A stretch of DNA of 64,000 nucleotides from Actinoplanes sp. N902-109 (GTDB taxonomy: Bacteria; Actinomycetota; Actinomycetes; Mycobacteriales; Micromonosporaceae): the NCBI RefSeq assembly GCF_000389965.1, contig NC_021191.1, forward strand, positions 5,023,501 through 5,087,500, written 5' to 3'. The position numbers were made by a program, and so were the translations under genes. The notes under the pieces were generated by a model. The model searched no databases and was not told where the DNA came from. It saw only the letters and a program-made list of their open reading frames with translations. Positions 32,464-40,828 of this stretch are shown one piece after another. Within the stretch, counting starts at the first letter, position 1; the number at the start of each line of letters is the position of its first letter.

Positions 32464-33858
32464 ATGGCGACGACGAAGACCGTGTTCGTGCTGTTCGGCG
32501 CGACCGGTGACCTGGCGAAGCGGATGGTGCTCCCCGCGTTCTACACGCTGGCGATCGAGGGCCTGCTGCCCGAGGACTGGGTGCTGGTCGGCAACGGGCG
32601 CGGCGACGTCGCCCACGAGGACTTCCGCCAGCACGTGCACGACGTGCTCACCGAGTTCGGCCCGCACCCCGAGCATGGGCCGTGGAAGGACTTCGAGCAG
32701 CGGCTGCTGTTCGCCGGCGGCGGCTTCAACACCGACTCCCCCGGCAGCCTGCTCGACGTCATCGGCGACGCACGCGCCCAGCTGGGTGCGGACGCTCAGC
32801 TGGTGCACTACTTCGCGGTGCCGCCGTCGGCGTTCACCGAGCTGACCCGGGCGCTGGGCGAGCACGGCCTGGCCGAGGGTGCCCGGGTGGTCTTCGAGAA
32901 GCCGTTCGGTACGTCGCCGGAGGGCTTCCGCGAGCTCGACCGTACGGTGCACAAGGTCCTCGACGAGTCGCAGGTGTACCGGATCGACCACTTCCTGGGC
33001 AAGGAAGCCACCCAGAACCTGCACGTGCTGCGGTTCGCCAACGAGCTGTTCGCGGCCATGTGGAACAACAAGCACATCGAGAGCGTGCAGATCGACGTAC
33101 CGGAGGATCTGGGCATCGACGACCGCGCCGGGTTCTACGACGCCACCGGCGCGGTGCTGGACATGCTGGTCACCCATCTGTTCCAGGTCGCCGCCGAGGT
33201 GGCGATGGAGCCGCCGGCAACGCTGGACGCCGCCGGGCTGCAGAGCGCGCGGGAGAAGGTCATCAAGGCGTTCCGCCCGCTGGACCCGGCCGAGGTGGTG
33301 CTGGGCCAGTTCGACGGCTACCGCGAGGTCGAGGGGATCAAGGCCCGCTCGCGCACCGACACGTACGTGGCCGCGAAGCTGTGGATCGACAACCCGCGCT
33401 GGCGGGGTGTGCCGTTCCTGCTGCGCACGGGCAAGCGGATGGCCGCCTCCGAGCAGCACGTCAGCATCGTGCTCCGCACCCCCGAGACCCCGCTGCCGGG
33501 GCTGCCGCAGCAGTCGAACGTGCTGGTCTTCTCGCTGTCCGGCAACGGGGCGATCGGGGTGACGATGCTGGTCAAGAAGCCGGGCGTGGAGCTCGAGGTG
33601 GAGCCGGCGAGCGTGGACCTGCTGCTGGGCAAGCTGCCCGACGCCGAGCCGCTGCCGCCGTACGCCCGGCTCATCCACGACGTGCTGCTGGGTGACCGGT
33701 CGCTGTTCACCCGCCCGGACGGGCTGGCCGCCACCTGGAAGACGGTGCAGCCGCTGCTGGAGCACCGGCCACGGCTGCAGAAGTACGCGCCGGGCTCGTG
33801 GGGTCCGGCCGCCGCCCGCAAGCTGGCCGCCCCGCACGGGTGGATCCTGGGTGATTGA
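32464..33858 (+). CDS. zwf: Glucose-6-phosphate 1-dehydrogenase
   Basis: The 464-residue product starts at ATG 32464 after AAGGGGACC. The NADP motif is FGATGDLAKR at the N-terminus. The substrate and active-site segment RIDHFLGKEA and the later VFEKPFGTS and GVPFLLRTGKRM segments are all standard. It oxidises glucose 6-phosphate to 6-phosphogluconolactone, the first step of the oxidative pentose phosphate pathway, and makes NADPH. The usual actinobacterial partners (tal, tkt, opcA, pgl) are absent nearby, so this is an isolated, probably additional copy. A MEDS sensor gene follows after 24 bases but appears to have its own start signal. Confidence 0.95.
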   Translation: MATTKTVFVLFGATGDLAKRMVLPAFYTLAIEGLLPEDWVLVGNGRGDVAHEDFRQHVHDVLTEFGPHPEHGPWKDFEQRLLFAGGGFNTDSPGSLLDVIGDARAQLGADAQLVHYFAVPPSAFTELTRALGEHGLAEGARVVFEKPFGTSPEGFRELDRTVHKVLDESQVYRIDHFLGKEATQNLHVLRFANELFAAMWNNKHIESVQIDVPEDLGIDDRAGFYDATGAVLDMLVTHLFQVAAEVAMEPPATLDAAGLQSAREKVIKAFRPLDPAEVVLGQFDGYREVEGIKARSRTDTYVAAKLWIDNPRWRGVPFLLRTGKRMAASEQHVSIVLRTPETPLPGLPQQSNVLVFSLSGNGAIGVTMLVKKPGVELEVEPASVDLLLGKLPDAEPLPPYARLIHDVLLGDRSLFTRPDGLAATWKTVQPLLEHRPRLQKYAPGSWGPAAARKLAAPHGWILGD

Positions 33859-33882
33859 CGGACGTACGCCTATCATCGTGGG

Positions 33883-34683
33883 ATGGCAGCGACCCCTTCC
33901 CCGCCGGGCACATCCGGACGGGGCCACTCCTCGCTGGGTCATGCCTGTCTGGCCTACGACGACCGGGCGGCCCTGGAAGCCGCGGCGCACGACTTCCTCG
34001 CGGCGGGCCGCGCGGCCGGTCAGCAGGTCCGCTATCTTGCCGACGAGGCGCCGCGCGGCTGGGATTTCGAGCCCGAGCTGATGCGCCCCGCCGAGCACTA
34101 TCCCGTCGGTGGGGTGATCGACCCGGCTACCGGTCTGGCGCGCTGGGCGGCGGCGACCGAGGCGGCGCTGGCGGCCGGTTACACCGGGCTGTGTGTGGCC
34201 GCCGACACCACCGCCCTGGTGCGCACCCCGGAGCAGCTGGACGCCTACGTGCGCTACGAGCACCGGGTCGACCGCTACGTCCGGGCCAACCCGTTCACCG
34301 CCATGTGTGCCCTCGACCGCCGGGTCCTGGGTGACGCGGTGGTCGCCGACGTGGCCTGCGTGCACCCCCACTCCGACACGCCGTTCCGGTTGTTCGCCAG
34401 CGGGCCGGGCAGCACCGGTGCCGCTCTGGCCGGTGAGCTCGACGCCGCCACCCGCACCCGGCTGGAGCACGCGCTCGACCGCGCCGAGCTCGACCCGGCC
34501 GGTGGTGAGCTGGTGCTGGACGCCCCCGGCCTGACCTTCGTCGACCACAACACGCTGCTCGACCTCGACGCCTACGCCCGTCGCCGGGGCACCACGGTGC
34601 TGCTGCGCACCCGGCTGCGCTCGGCCGCCCGGCTGGCGGACCTGCTCGACCTGACCGCACTGCGCGTGGAGATCACCCGATGA
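33883..34683 (+). CDS. MEDS-STAS protein
   Basis: The 266-residue product has an N-terminal MEDS-type domain (about 18-165: GHACLAYDDRAAL, AAGYTGLCVAADTTALV, NPFTAMCALDRRVLGDAVVAD) and a C-terminal STAS-like domain (about 190-265: ELVLDAPGLTFVDHNTLLDL). MEDS domains are found in methanogen and actinobacterial sensors for small molecules. STAS partners are usually anti-sigma kinases. Its stop overlaps the start of the next gene (ATGA), which carries a MEDS domain plus a kinase-like ATPase domain. TATCAT at 33871-33876 puts a transcription start on the A of the ATG, so a leaderless message is likely. Confidence 0.83.
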   Translation: MAATPSPPGTSGRGHSSLGHACLAYDDRAALEAAAHDFLAAGRAAGQQVRYLADEAPRGWDFEPELMRPAEHYPVGGVIDPATGLARWAAATEAALAAGYTGLCVAADTTALVRTPEQLDAYVRYEHRVDRYVRANPFTAMCALDRRVLGDAVVADVACVHPHSDTPFRLFASGPGSTGAALAGELDAATRTRLEHALDRAELDPAGGELVLDAPGLTFVDHNTLLDLDAYARRRGTTVLLRTRLRSAARLADLLDLTALRVEITR

Positions 34684-35633
34684 GGACTGGGGCAGCCGCG
34701 GGCCATCACGGCTATTTCCACGAGGCCGTGCGCTATGCGAGCGACGACGAGCTGCTGGCCGTCGCCGTGCCGTTCCTGCTCGACGGCGTGGCCGCCGGCG
34801 AGCCCACCGCCGTTGCCCTGGGCTCCCGCACCGGCGAGCTGGTCCGCTCGGCGCTGCCGGCCCGCTCCGGCGTCGAGTTCCTGACCGGTGGCGACGTGTA
34901 CGCCCGCCCGGCCGCCGCCATCCGGTCCTACCGCAAGCTGTTCGCGAGTTACGTGGCCGCCGGGGCCGGTCAGATCCGGGTGATCGGCGAGATCCCCGCC
35001 ATCGATCTGGGCAACACCTGGGACTGGTGGGCGCGCTACGAGTCGGCCATCAACGTCGCGTACGACGAGTTCCCGCTGTGGAGCATGTGCGCCTACGACA
35101 CCCGGATCACCCCGGCCGCGGTGCTGGCCGACGTGGCCTGCACCCACCCGCGCTACGCCCAGCCGGGTGGCCGGCACGTGGTCAGCCAGGCGTTCGTCGA
35201 GCCCCGGGCGTTCCTGATGACCGAGCAGCCACCGGTGCCGGACCCGCTGCAGTCGGGCCCGCCGCTCGCCGACCTCGTGGACCCGAGCCCGGCACATGCC
35301 CGCCAGGTGATCCGCGCGGCCGACCGCGGCCTGCCGTCGCAGGATCTGGACGACCTGGTGGTCGCGGTGAGCGAGACGGTCACCAACGCGGCGCGGCACG
35401 GCCGATCGCCGGTACGGCTGCGGGTCTGGCCCGGCACCGACCGCATCGTCGTCACGGTCTCCGACGCCGGGCCGGGCCCCAAGGACCCGTTCGCCGGTCT
35501 GCTGCCCGCCGGGGACGGCTCGATCGGCGGTCGCGGCCTCTGGATCACGTACCAGGCGTGCAACCACGTGGCCGGCACCCGGGACAGCTCCGGCTGGACC
35601 ATCCGGATGATCGCCGGCAACCCACGCCTCTGA
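34680..35633 (+). CDS. MEDS-HATPase (anti-sigma-kinase-like) protein
   Basis: The 317-residue product starts at ATG 34680 overlapping the previous stop. A MEDS domain (about 8-180) is followed by an RsbW/SpoIIAB-like ATPase domain (about 195-315) with N-box SETVTNAARHG, G1-box SDAGPGPKDP and G2-box GGRGLWI. No phospho-acceptor His domain is visible, which favours an anti-sigma-factor kinase rather than a histidine kinase. With the MEDS-STAS partner it forms a plausible partner-switching pair in which both halves sense the same ligand. The sigma factor or other output must lie elsewhere. Confidence 0.87.
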   Translation: MRTGAAAGHHGYFHEAVRYASDDELLAVAVPFLLDGVAAGEPTAVALGSRTGELVRSALPARSGVEFLTGGDVYARPAAAIRSYRKLFASYVAAGAGQIRVIGEIPAIDLGNTWDWWARYESAINVAYDEFPLWSMCAYDTRITPAAVLADVACTHPRYAQPGGRHVVSQAFVEPRAFLMTEQPPVPDPLQSGPPLADLVDPSPAHARQVIRAADRGLPSQDLDDLVVAVSETVTNAARHGRSPVRLRVWPGTDRIVVTVSDAGPGPKDPFAGLLPAGDGSIGGRGLWITYQACNHVAGTRDSSGWTIRMIAGNPRL

Positions 35634-35646
35634 TCCCGGCCCGCCC

Positions 35647-35682
35647 GCCGGCTGGGGCCACCCGAGCCCGGCCCCAGCCGGC
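35647..35682. terminator. Bidirectional terminator between convergent genes
   Basis: A perfect 13-bp stem (GCCGGCTGGGGCC at 35647-35659 with its complement at 35670-35682) with a 10-base loop sits between the MEDS-HATPase gene and the convergent MOSC gene. No U-run is visible on either side. Confidence 0.65.
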
Positions 35683-35701
35683 GGCGGGTGGGTCGGCGGG
35701 G

Positions 35702-36181
35702 TCAGGCGGTGGCCCGGATCGCCACCTCGACCGGGCCGACCCGCAGCACCCCGTCGTTGAGCGGCACGCACCGGATGCCGCCCCGGCCGCGCAACGCCTT
35801 GAACGCCCCCGGCGCGATCACCACGTCCATCCACGCGCACGGGTTGGCCCGCCGGCGCACCTCCAGCCACACCGTCCCGGCGCCGGAGTCCAGCCCCAGC
35901 ACCGACCCCACCAGCTCGTCGACGGCCAGGCCGGACACCAGGATGTTGCGCCGGGCCTGCACCAGATCGGCACCGGCGGGCAACGACTCCCGCGCCATCA
36001 CGGTCACACTGGCGTCGCGGTGCGCGGGCTTGGCGAAGTAGCGGTCGCCCACGATGCCGAGCCCGGCCCGGACCGTGACCTGCTCGACCAGCTCCCCCGG
36101 CGGCGCCGCAGCCGGGCCGTCCGAGGGCCGCCCCTCGTACCGGTGAACAGGCGACGCCAGCAGTTGAACGATCTCGGGCAC
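35702..36181 (-). CDS. MOSC-domain protein
   Basis: The 159-residue product starts at GTG 36181, the first start that gives a plausible N-terminus (VPEIVQLLASPVHRYEGRP); no strong ribosome binding site is seen. Typical MOSC features are GIVGDRYF, DASVTVMARESL, ARRNILVSGLAVDELVG and the ANPCAWMDVVIAPGAFKAL segment, which places a Cys where the family has its sulphur-carrying residue. MOSC proteins transfer sulphur or handle molybdenum-cofactor-dependent substrates. A MoeA gene lies 25 kb away but no Mo-enzyme is nearby, so the substrate is unknown. Confidence 0.82.
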   Translation of the reverse strand: MPEIVQLLASPVHRYEGRPSDGPAAAPPGELVEQVTVRAGLGIVGDRYFAKPAHRDASVTVMARESLPAGADLVQARRNILVSGLAVDELVGSVLGLDSGAGTVWLEVRRRANPCAWMDVVIAPGAFKALRGRGGIRCVPLNDGVLRVGPVEVAIRATA

Positions 36182-36206
36182 CCCGCGAGTGTGCCAGCTC
36201 CCGAGC

Positions 36207-36503
36207 CTATGGAACGAACTCTGCATCGAGCAGATCAGCGGCTTCGTCGAGGACGGCCGCGAACTCGTCCGCCGGGATCCTGGCGGCGAAAACCTCGCCA
36301 CGGTCCGATCACCAGGTCATCGCGATCGAGGTAGGGGTAGCTCGCCACGTTGTCGACGGTCTCACCCCAGCGCATCAGCCCGAACTCTTGCCGGCGGCCC
36401 AGACGTCGACGGTGCGCAGCTGGGTGGCGGGGGCGGGTGGTGGCGGCCATACCTCGCCCACCTCCACAGCGAATCGGGCCCGGTCACCGAATCGTCGCGT
36501 CAT
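36207..36503 (-). pseudogene. Decayed small conserved gene of unknown function
   Basis: Three frames in succession give MTRRFGDRARFAVEVGEVW, then VDNVASYPYLDRDDLVIGPW, then FAARIPADEFAAVLDEAAD with a TAG stop. Read together they look like one protein that has lost a middle segment and suffered two frameshifts. The intact form would probably be about 150-170 residues; I recall similar actinomycete proteins of unknown function but cannot name the family. No intact domain is left. Confidence 0.5.
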
Positions 36504-36621
36504 AGCCGCGACCCGGGCTGGGAGACGGCGGCATCCGAGGCTGACCCAGCGCGCCGCCGGGCACGATCAACAGGGTTCGCGCTGCGAACAGGCGATGGCC
36601 CGGCGGCGGAGGACGCGGCGG

Positions 36622-37560
36622 TCAGAAGGGTGATCGGACCGCGAAGGCGGTGCCCCGGGTGCCCAGCCCGATCTCGGAGCGGAACACAGCCAGCGCCTGG
36701 TCCGGGTAGTTCTGCGGGTGCAGCGTCACCGGGCCGGCCCGTCCCCCGGCCGGGCAGAACGTCGCGTCGGCGGCGTACAGGGCGCTGCCGGAGCGCTGGT
36801 CCAGCCAGACCTCGCCGTTGCGGTGCCGCAGGTAGTAGCCCGCGTAGTTGGACGCCTCGAAGGAAACGCAGGCTGCATCGGCCAGCCCGGCCCGCACGAC
36901 GAAGCGCGAGTCGGCGTGGTCGAGATCCGAGCTGCGCGAACTGATCCGGTCGACCCGGGCCCGGAAATTCCGGTGCCGGACCAGGTAGCCCGGGTAGTCC
37001 GCGACTTCGAGGCTGACCGCCGTACCGATCCGGAACGGTCCCGAGGTGGTGGGCGCCTTCGTGGCCGGGGCGCCGGTGGTGGGCTTCGCCGTACGGGAAG
37101 AACCCGGCGCGGGCGAAGGCGGAGCCGAAGCGGACGCAGGAGCCGACGCCGGGGCCGAAGCGCCCGCCGAGGATGGGTGCAGCACCGACGCGGCGGCCGA
37201 GACCGACAGCGAGGCCCCGGCCGAGGCGGAGGCCGTCGGCGGGGCGACCGGCAGGGCGGGCACGGTCGGCACCGAGGGCAGCGTGACGAACTGCGGGGCG
37301 GCGACGGCACCGGGGCGCGACGACTGCCAGGCGATGGTGCCGGTGACCAGCAGGACGGCACAGGCGGCGCAGGCGGCGATGGTGCGGCGGCGGCGCGGGA
37401 CGGCGGTGCTGCCCGGCTCGGCGGCGGGCTGCGGGACCGTGGCCATCGCCGCGGCGAGGAACGAATCGGACAGCGGCGGGTATCCGGCTGGGCTCTGCGG
37501 GGGCGGCGGCACCCAGCCACCGACGCGCAGTTCGGTGGTTGGGGAATCCTCTGTGGACAT
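36622..37560 (-). CDS. Membrane-anchored protein with AbfB (CBM42) domain
   Basis: The 312-residue product has a Pro-rich cytoplasmic N-terminus, one membrane helix (TIAACAACAVLLVTGTIAW, about 60-80), an Ala/Ser/Pro linker to about 170 and a C-terminal beta-trefoil of the AbfB type. It contains VSLEVADYPGYLVRHRNF, RFVVRAGLADAACVSFEA and NYAGYYLRHRNGEVWLDQ, which repeat the aromatic-His pattern of CBM42. CBM42 binds arabinofuranose side chains of arabinoxylan or the cell's own arabinogalactan. No catalytic domain is attached, so it is a surface sugar-binding protein. It follows the GH48 gene on the same strand, beyond a hairpin. Confidence 0.85.
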   Translation of the reverse strand: MSTEDSPTTELRVGGWVPPPPQSPAGYPPLSDSFLAAAMATVPQPAAEPGSTAVPRRRRTIAACAACAVLLVTGTIAWQSSRPGAVAAPQFVTLPSVPTVPALPVAPPTASASAGASLSVSAAASVLHPSSAGASAPASAPASASAPPSPAPGSSRTAKPTTGAPATKAPTTSGPFRIGTAVSLEVADYPGYLVRHRNFRARVDRISSRSSDLDHADSRFVVRAGLADAACVSFEASNYAGYYLRHRNGEVWLDQRSGSALYAADATFCPAGGRAGPVTLHPQNYPDQALAVFRSEIGLGTRGTAFAVRSPF

Positions 37561-37640
37561 GCAATTCCGTTCCGTGACGGCGGAGGTGCCAAGAAATGAT
37601 CGAGGCAAATCGCCCGGAACGCAAGGGTACGGCGGAAGGT

Positions 37641-37677
37641 GGCCCGGGACGCAGGGATGGAAGCTGCGTCCCGGGCC
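37641..37677 (-). terminator. Terminator-like hairpin after the GH48 gene
   Basis: A perfect 14-bp stem (GGCCCGGGACGCAG at 37641-37654 with its complement at 37664-37677) and a 9-base loop start 5 bases after the cellulase stop. There is no U-run, so termination may be incomplete or of the actinomycete I-shaped type. Confidence 0.7.
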
Positions 37678-37682
37678 GGTTC

Positions 37683-40586
37683 TCACCCGTTCGGGAACAA
37701 GCGGGCGTATTCCGCGTACCCGGTGGCCACGTCAACCTGCGCCCAGAAGCGGTGGTAGTTGAACGTCGGCGCGGGTCCGCCGTCGAGGTACGACTGGACC
37801 TTCGCGAAGTCCGGGTCGTTCTTGTACCAGGAGCGGATGTCCAGGAACGAGACGCCCGGCTTGATCACGTCGCCGTTGGGCATCTTGCCGGACCAGCCCG
37901 GCGGGATGTAGATGCCCTGACCGGTGGAGGCGTTGTAGACGTCGTCCATCCGGTTGTAGTCGGCACGGGTCTCGGTGACCGAGACGCCCTTGCTGTCCTT
38001 GTACGCCCAGATCGCGTCGAGCAGCCCCTTCGCCGCGTCCTTGGCCCGGGTGTTGCCGGACTTGGCCGCATAGTAGGTGAGCAGCTTGGCGAACGAGCCG
38101 GCCACGCCGAGGTCCTGGCCCTTGGTGCTGACCGTGACGTGCAGGCCGGTGTTGGCCGCCGGGCTCGACGGGTTCCAGGTGGCCGGCTTACCGCTCCACG
38201 CCAGGTCGGACGGGATCTCGAAGCTGGTCGCGCCGATGGTGCTGTTGTCCAGCGCCCACGGCACCCACTTGTCGAGCACCGCCTTGGCCTTGGTGTCACC
38301 GGACAGGTAGTAGTACTCGGCGAGCCGTTCCAGCGACCACGTCTGCATGCCGAACCAGCGGTTGGACGGCGGGTCCTCGTACACCGGGGCCTCGACGTAG
38401 GACAGCCCGTAGAACGTGGGCGTGCCGGACGGCGGTGCCTGGTAGGAGCCGTTCCAGCTGTTGGTCGCGCCACCGGCGATGCCACCCTCGGAGCTCTGCA
38501 GCCACTGGTAGAACTCCAGCTGCCGGTTGAGGCTGGCCTGCCAGTCGGCCTTGGCGGTCGGTGACTTCGGGGTCATGCTCGCGTTGTTCGACAGCACGTA
38601 GGCGGCCATCGGGTTCTGGTAGCCGAAGTGGCTGGTGCTGGAGCCGATCCGCCAGGCCCACCCGGCGCTGGTGTCGGTGGCGCCGCCCCAGGCGTAGTAC
38701 CACGACATCAGGTTGTTCGAGCTGCTCTTGCCACTGCCCGCGGCGCAGCCGGTCGAGGTGCAGCCCGGGTTCTTGAAGTACTTGTCGTAGAACGAGTACC
38801 GCAGGTAGTCACCCATCTTGGCGGCGTTGGCCACGCTGGCCGACACCTGCGACGCCTTGCCCTGCTCGGTGGCCCAGGTCAGGGCCCAGTACGCCGCCTG
38901 CACCGCCCGCGAGTCCGCGTCCGGGGCGTCGGTGTACTTCCACTGCTTGGCGTACGACGTGTCCTTGGTGAACAGGTCGAGGTAGCCGTTGGGGCCGCCG
39001 GCCGCGAACGTGTCGCAGGACGGCTGCGGCACGGTCTCGAACGTCGACTCCTGCGGGCCGCGCTGGAACGTGTTGATGTACGTGACGCGCGACGTCTTGT
39101 CACCGCAGTGGCCGAAGCCGTACACGTTGTCGACGTCGAGCAGCCAGTGCATGCCGTAGATGTCCGGGGTGCCGTACGTGCTCTTCAGCTCGTTGGCCAG
39201 CGGGTCGGTCCCGACACTGACGCTGCTGTCGAGCTGCGACGGGTACTGCGACGGCAGCGGGTGCTCGGCGGCGTACGTCGCGGGCTTGCTCGGGTCGTAC
39301 TTGTCGTTGGTCGGCTGGTCGGCGTGCGACGGGATGATGTACTTCTCCATCGTCTGCCACGCGGCGTTGAACGACGTCCAGTCGCCGGCGACCCGGCCGT
39401 GCTCGGCCTCCAGCCACAGCCAGTAGCTGAACGCCTCGGACGTGGTCTCGTGCCCCTGGTCGGGGGCCTCGTCGATCAGCGTCTCGACCGAGTGGTAGGG
39501 CACCCCCTCGGGGCTGAAGTAGCCGTTGGCCGGGTTCTTGATGTCGTTGTAGAGCTGGGCGAACCGGGCGTCGGCGCTGCCCTCGGCGGCCACCGTGGCA
39601 GTGACCGTGGCCGAGGTGACCCCGGTGCCGCTCGCGGTGAACGTGGCCGAGGAGTTGAGTGCGGCAGCCGAGGTCGCCGCAACGGTCACGGTCTGCGCGG
39701 TGTTGTAGTTCGCGGGCGTGAACGTCAGGGTCGCGGGTGTCGCGGAGACCGTGGTGGCTCCGGCGCTCCGTGCGATCGCGACGCTGACGCCGGCCGCGGG
39801 CGCCTTGGACAGCGACACCTTGAACGACGCGGTCTTGCCCGGCGACACGGTCACCGAGGTGGGATCGGTGACGATCGCGGGGTTGGCCGAGGCGTCGACG
39901 AAGACCGGCACGTCGGCGGTCGTGCTGCGTACCCCGGCGGAGTCGTAGGCGACGGCCTGGACGTGGTAGGCGGTGCTCGCCGCGGGAACCGAGCTCCACG
40001 TGTACGCGAACGGCGCGGACGTGTCCGAGCCCAGCAGCAGCCCGTCGTGGTAGAACTCGACCTTGCTGATGGTCCGGCCGGTCGCCGCGGTGGCGTTCGC
40101 CGTGATCGGGATGTCAGCCGGCGCGGTGTACCGGGTGTTGGCGGCCGGTGCGGTGAGCGCGACGGTGGGGGCAGCCACCGCGCCGTTGCACGCGGTGCCG
40201 TTCAGCGTGAACGCGGTGGGCAACGGGTTGGCGCTGGTGAACGTGCCGTTGAAGCCGGTGCTCACGCTCGCGCCGGTGCCCAGGTTGCCGTTCCAGGCGA
40301 CGTTGTTCACGGTGACATGGGCGCCGCTCTGGGTGTACGTGCCGCTCCAGCCCTGGGTCACCTTCTGGCCGGCGTCGGGGAAGTCGTACTCCAGTTTCCA
40401 GCTGGTCACCGGGTCACCGGTGTTGGTGATGGCGATGTCGCCGGTGAAGCCGCCGGTCCATTGGCTCTGGACCCGGTAGACCACCGTGCACCCGGCTGCG
40501 GCCAGCGCGGGTGGTGGGGCGGCGACGAGAACCATGCCGGCGCCGAGGACGGCGGCACCGAGGGCTCTCCTGGTTCTGCGTGGCAT
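37683..40586 (-). CDS. CBM2-GH48 exocellulase
   Basis: The 967-residue secreted enzyme starts at ATG 40586. A signal peptide (to about 30) leads to a CBM2 cellulose-binding domain (about 31-133, with Trp residues in SQWTGGF, SWKLEYDF and TQGWSG), two Ig-like or Calx-beta-like modules (about 135-235 and 235-335) and a GH48 catalytic domain (about 340-967). The latter includes EAPDQGHETTSEAFSYWLW with the catalytic Glu and many conserved aromatic stretches. GH48 enzymes are processive cellobiohydrolases acting from reducing ends. Two sequences close to the CebR operator of actinomycetes lie upstream, consistent with induction by cellobiose. Confidence 0.95.
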   Translation of the reverse strand: MPRRTRRALGAAVLGAGMVLVAAPPPALAAAGCTVVYRVQSQWTGGFTGDIAITNTGDPVTSWKLEYDFPDAGQKVTQGWSGTYTQSGAHVTVNNVAWNGNLGTGASVSTGFNGTFTSANPLPTAFTLNGTACNGAVAAPTVALTAPAANTRYTAPADIPITANATAATGRTISKVEFYHDGLLLGSDTSAPFAYTWSSVPAASTAYHVQAVAYDSAGVRSTTADVPVFVDASANPAIVTDPTSVTVSPGKTASFKVSLSKAPAAGVSVAIARSAGATTVSATPATLTFTPANYNTAQTVTVAATSAAALNSSATFTASGTGVTSATVTATVAAEGSADARFAQLYNDIKNPANGYFSPEGVPYHSVETLIDEAPDQGHETTSEAFSYWLWLEAEHGRVAGDWTSFNAAWQTMEKYIIPSHADQPTNDKYDPSKPATYAAEHPLPSQYPSQLDSSVSVGTDPLANELKSTYGTPDIYGMHWLLDVDNVYGFGHCGDKTSRVTYINTFQRGPQESTFETVPQPSCDTFAAGGPNGYLDLFTKDTSYAKQWKYTDAPDADSRAVQAAYWALTWATEQGKASQVSASVANAAKMGDYLRYSFYDKYFKNPGCTSTGCAAGSGKSSSNNLMSWYYAWGGATDTSAGWAWRIGSSTSHFGYQNPMAAYVLSNNASMTPKSPTAKADWQASLNRQLEFYQWLQSSEGGIAGGATNSWNGSYQAPPSGTPTFYGLSYVEAPVYEDPPSNRWFGMQTWSLERLAEYYYLSGDTKAKAVLDKWVPWALDNSTIGATSFEIPSDLAWSGKPATWNPSSPAANTGLHVTVSTKGQDLGVAGSFAKLLTYYAAKSGNTRAKDAAKGLLDAIWAYKDSKGVSVTETRADYNRMDDVYNASTGQGIYIPPGWSGKMPNGDVIKPGVSFLDIRSWYKNDPDFAKVQSYLDGGPAPTFNYHRFWAQVDVATGYAEYARLFPNG

Positions 40587-40630
40587 GGGTTGCCTCTCTG
40601 CAGGGACGGGCTGCGTGGGAGCCACCACCG

Positions 40631-40644
40631 TGGAAGCGCTCCCA
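40631..40644 (-). promoter_or_regulatory. CebR-like operator 1
   Basis: TGGAAGCGCTCCCA differs at one position from the established CebR box TGGGAGCGCTCCCA. It lies 45 bases upstream of the GH48 start codon. Confidence 0.75.
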
Positions 40645-40756
40645 TGACTGTCGGTTCCGGTAACCCGCCTGTCAAGACCTCGCAACAAATCCATCGACTA
40701 GTGCCTATGTTGACAACGCCGCCGCGGATCGGTACCCATAGAAGTCACCCCCGCCG

Positions 40757-40770
40757 TGGGAGCGCTTCTC
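40757..40770. promoter_or_regulatory. CebR-like operator 2, between GH48 and BLUF genes
   Basis: TGGGAGCGCTTCTC matches the CebR box in 11 of 14 positions. It lies 171 bases upstream of the GH48 start and 59 bases upstream of the BLUF start, so it could influence both. Confidence 0.5.
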
Positions 40771-40828
40771 GACGCCGGGGTCCCCCGATTCCGCCCTCGC
40801 GCACCCCCTCCGGCGTTAGCGTCGACGG

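Noticed and set aside
36190..36620. An intact gene between the MOSC and CBM42 genes
   Set aside because: All frames are interrupted; the recognisable pieces lie in three frames, so it was called a pseudogene.
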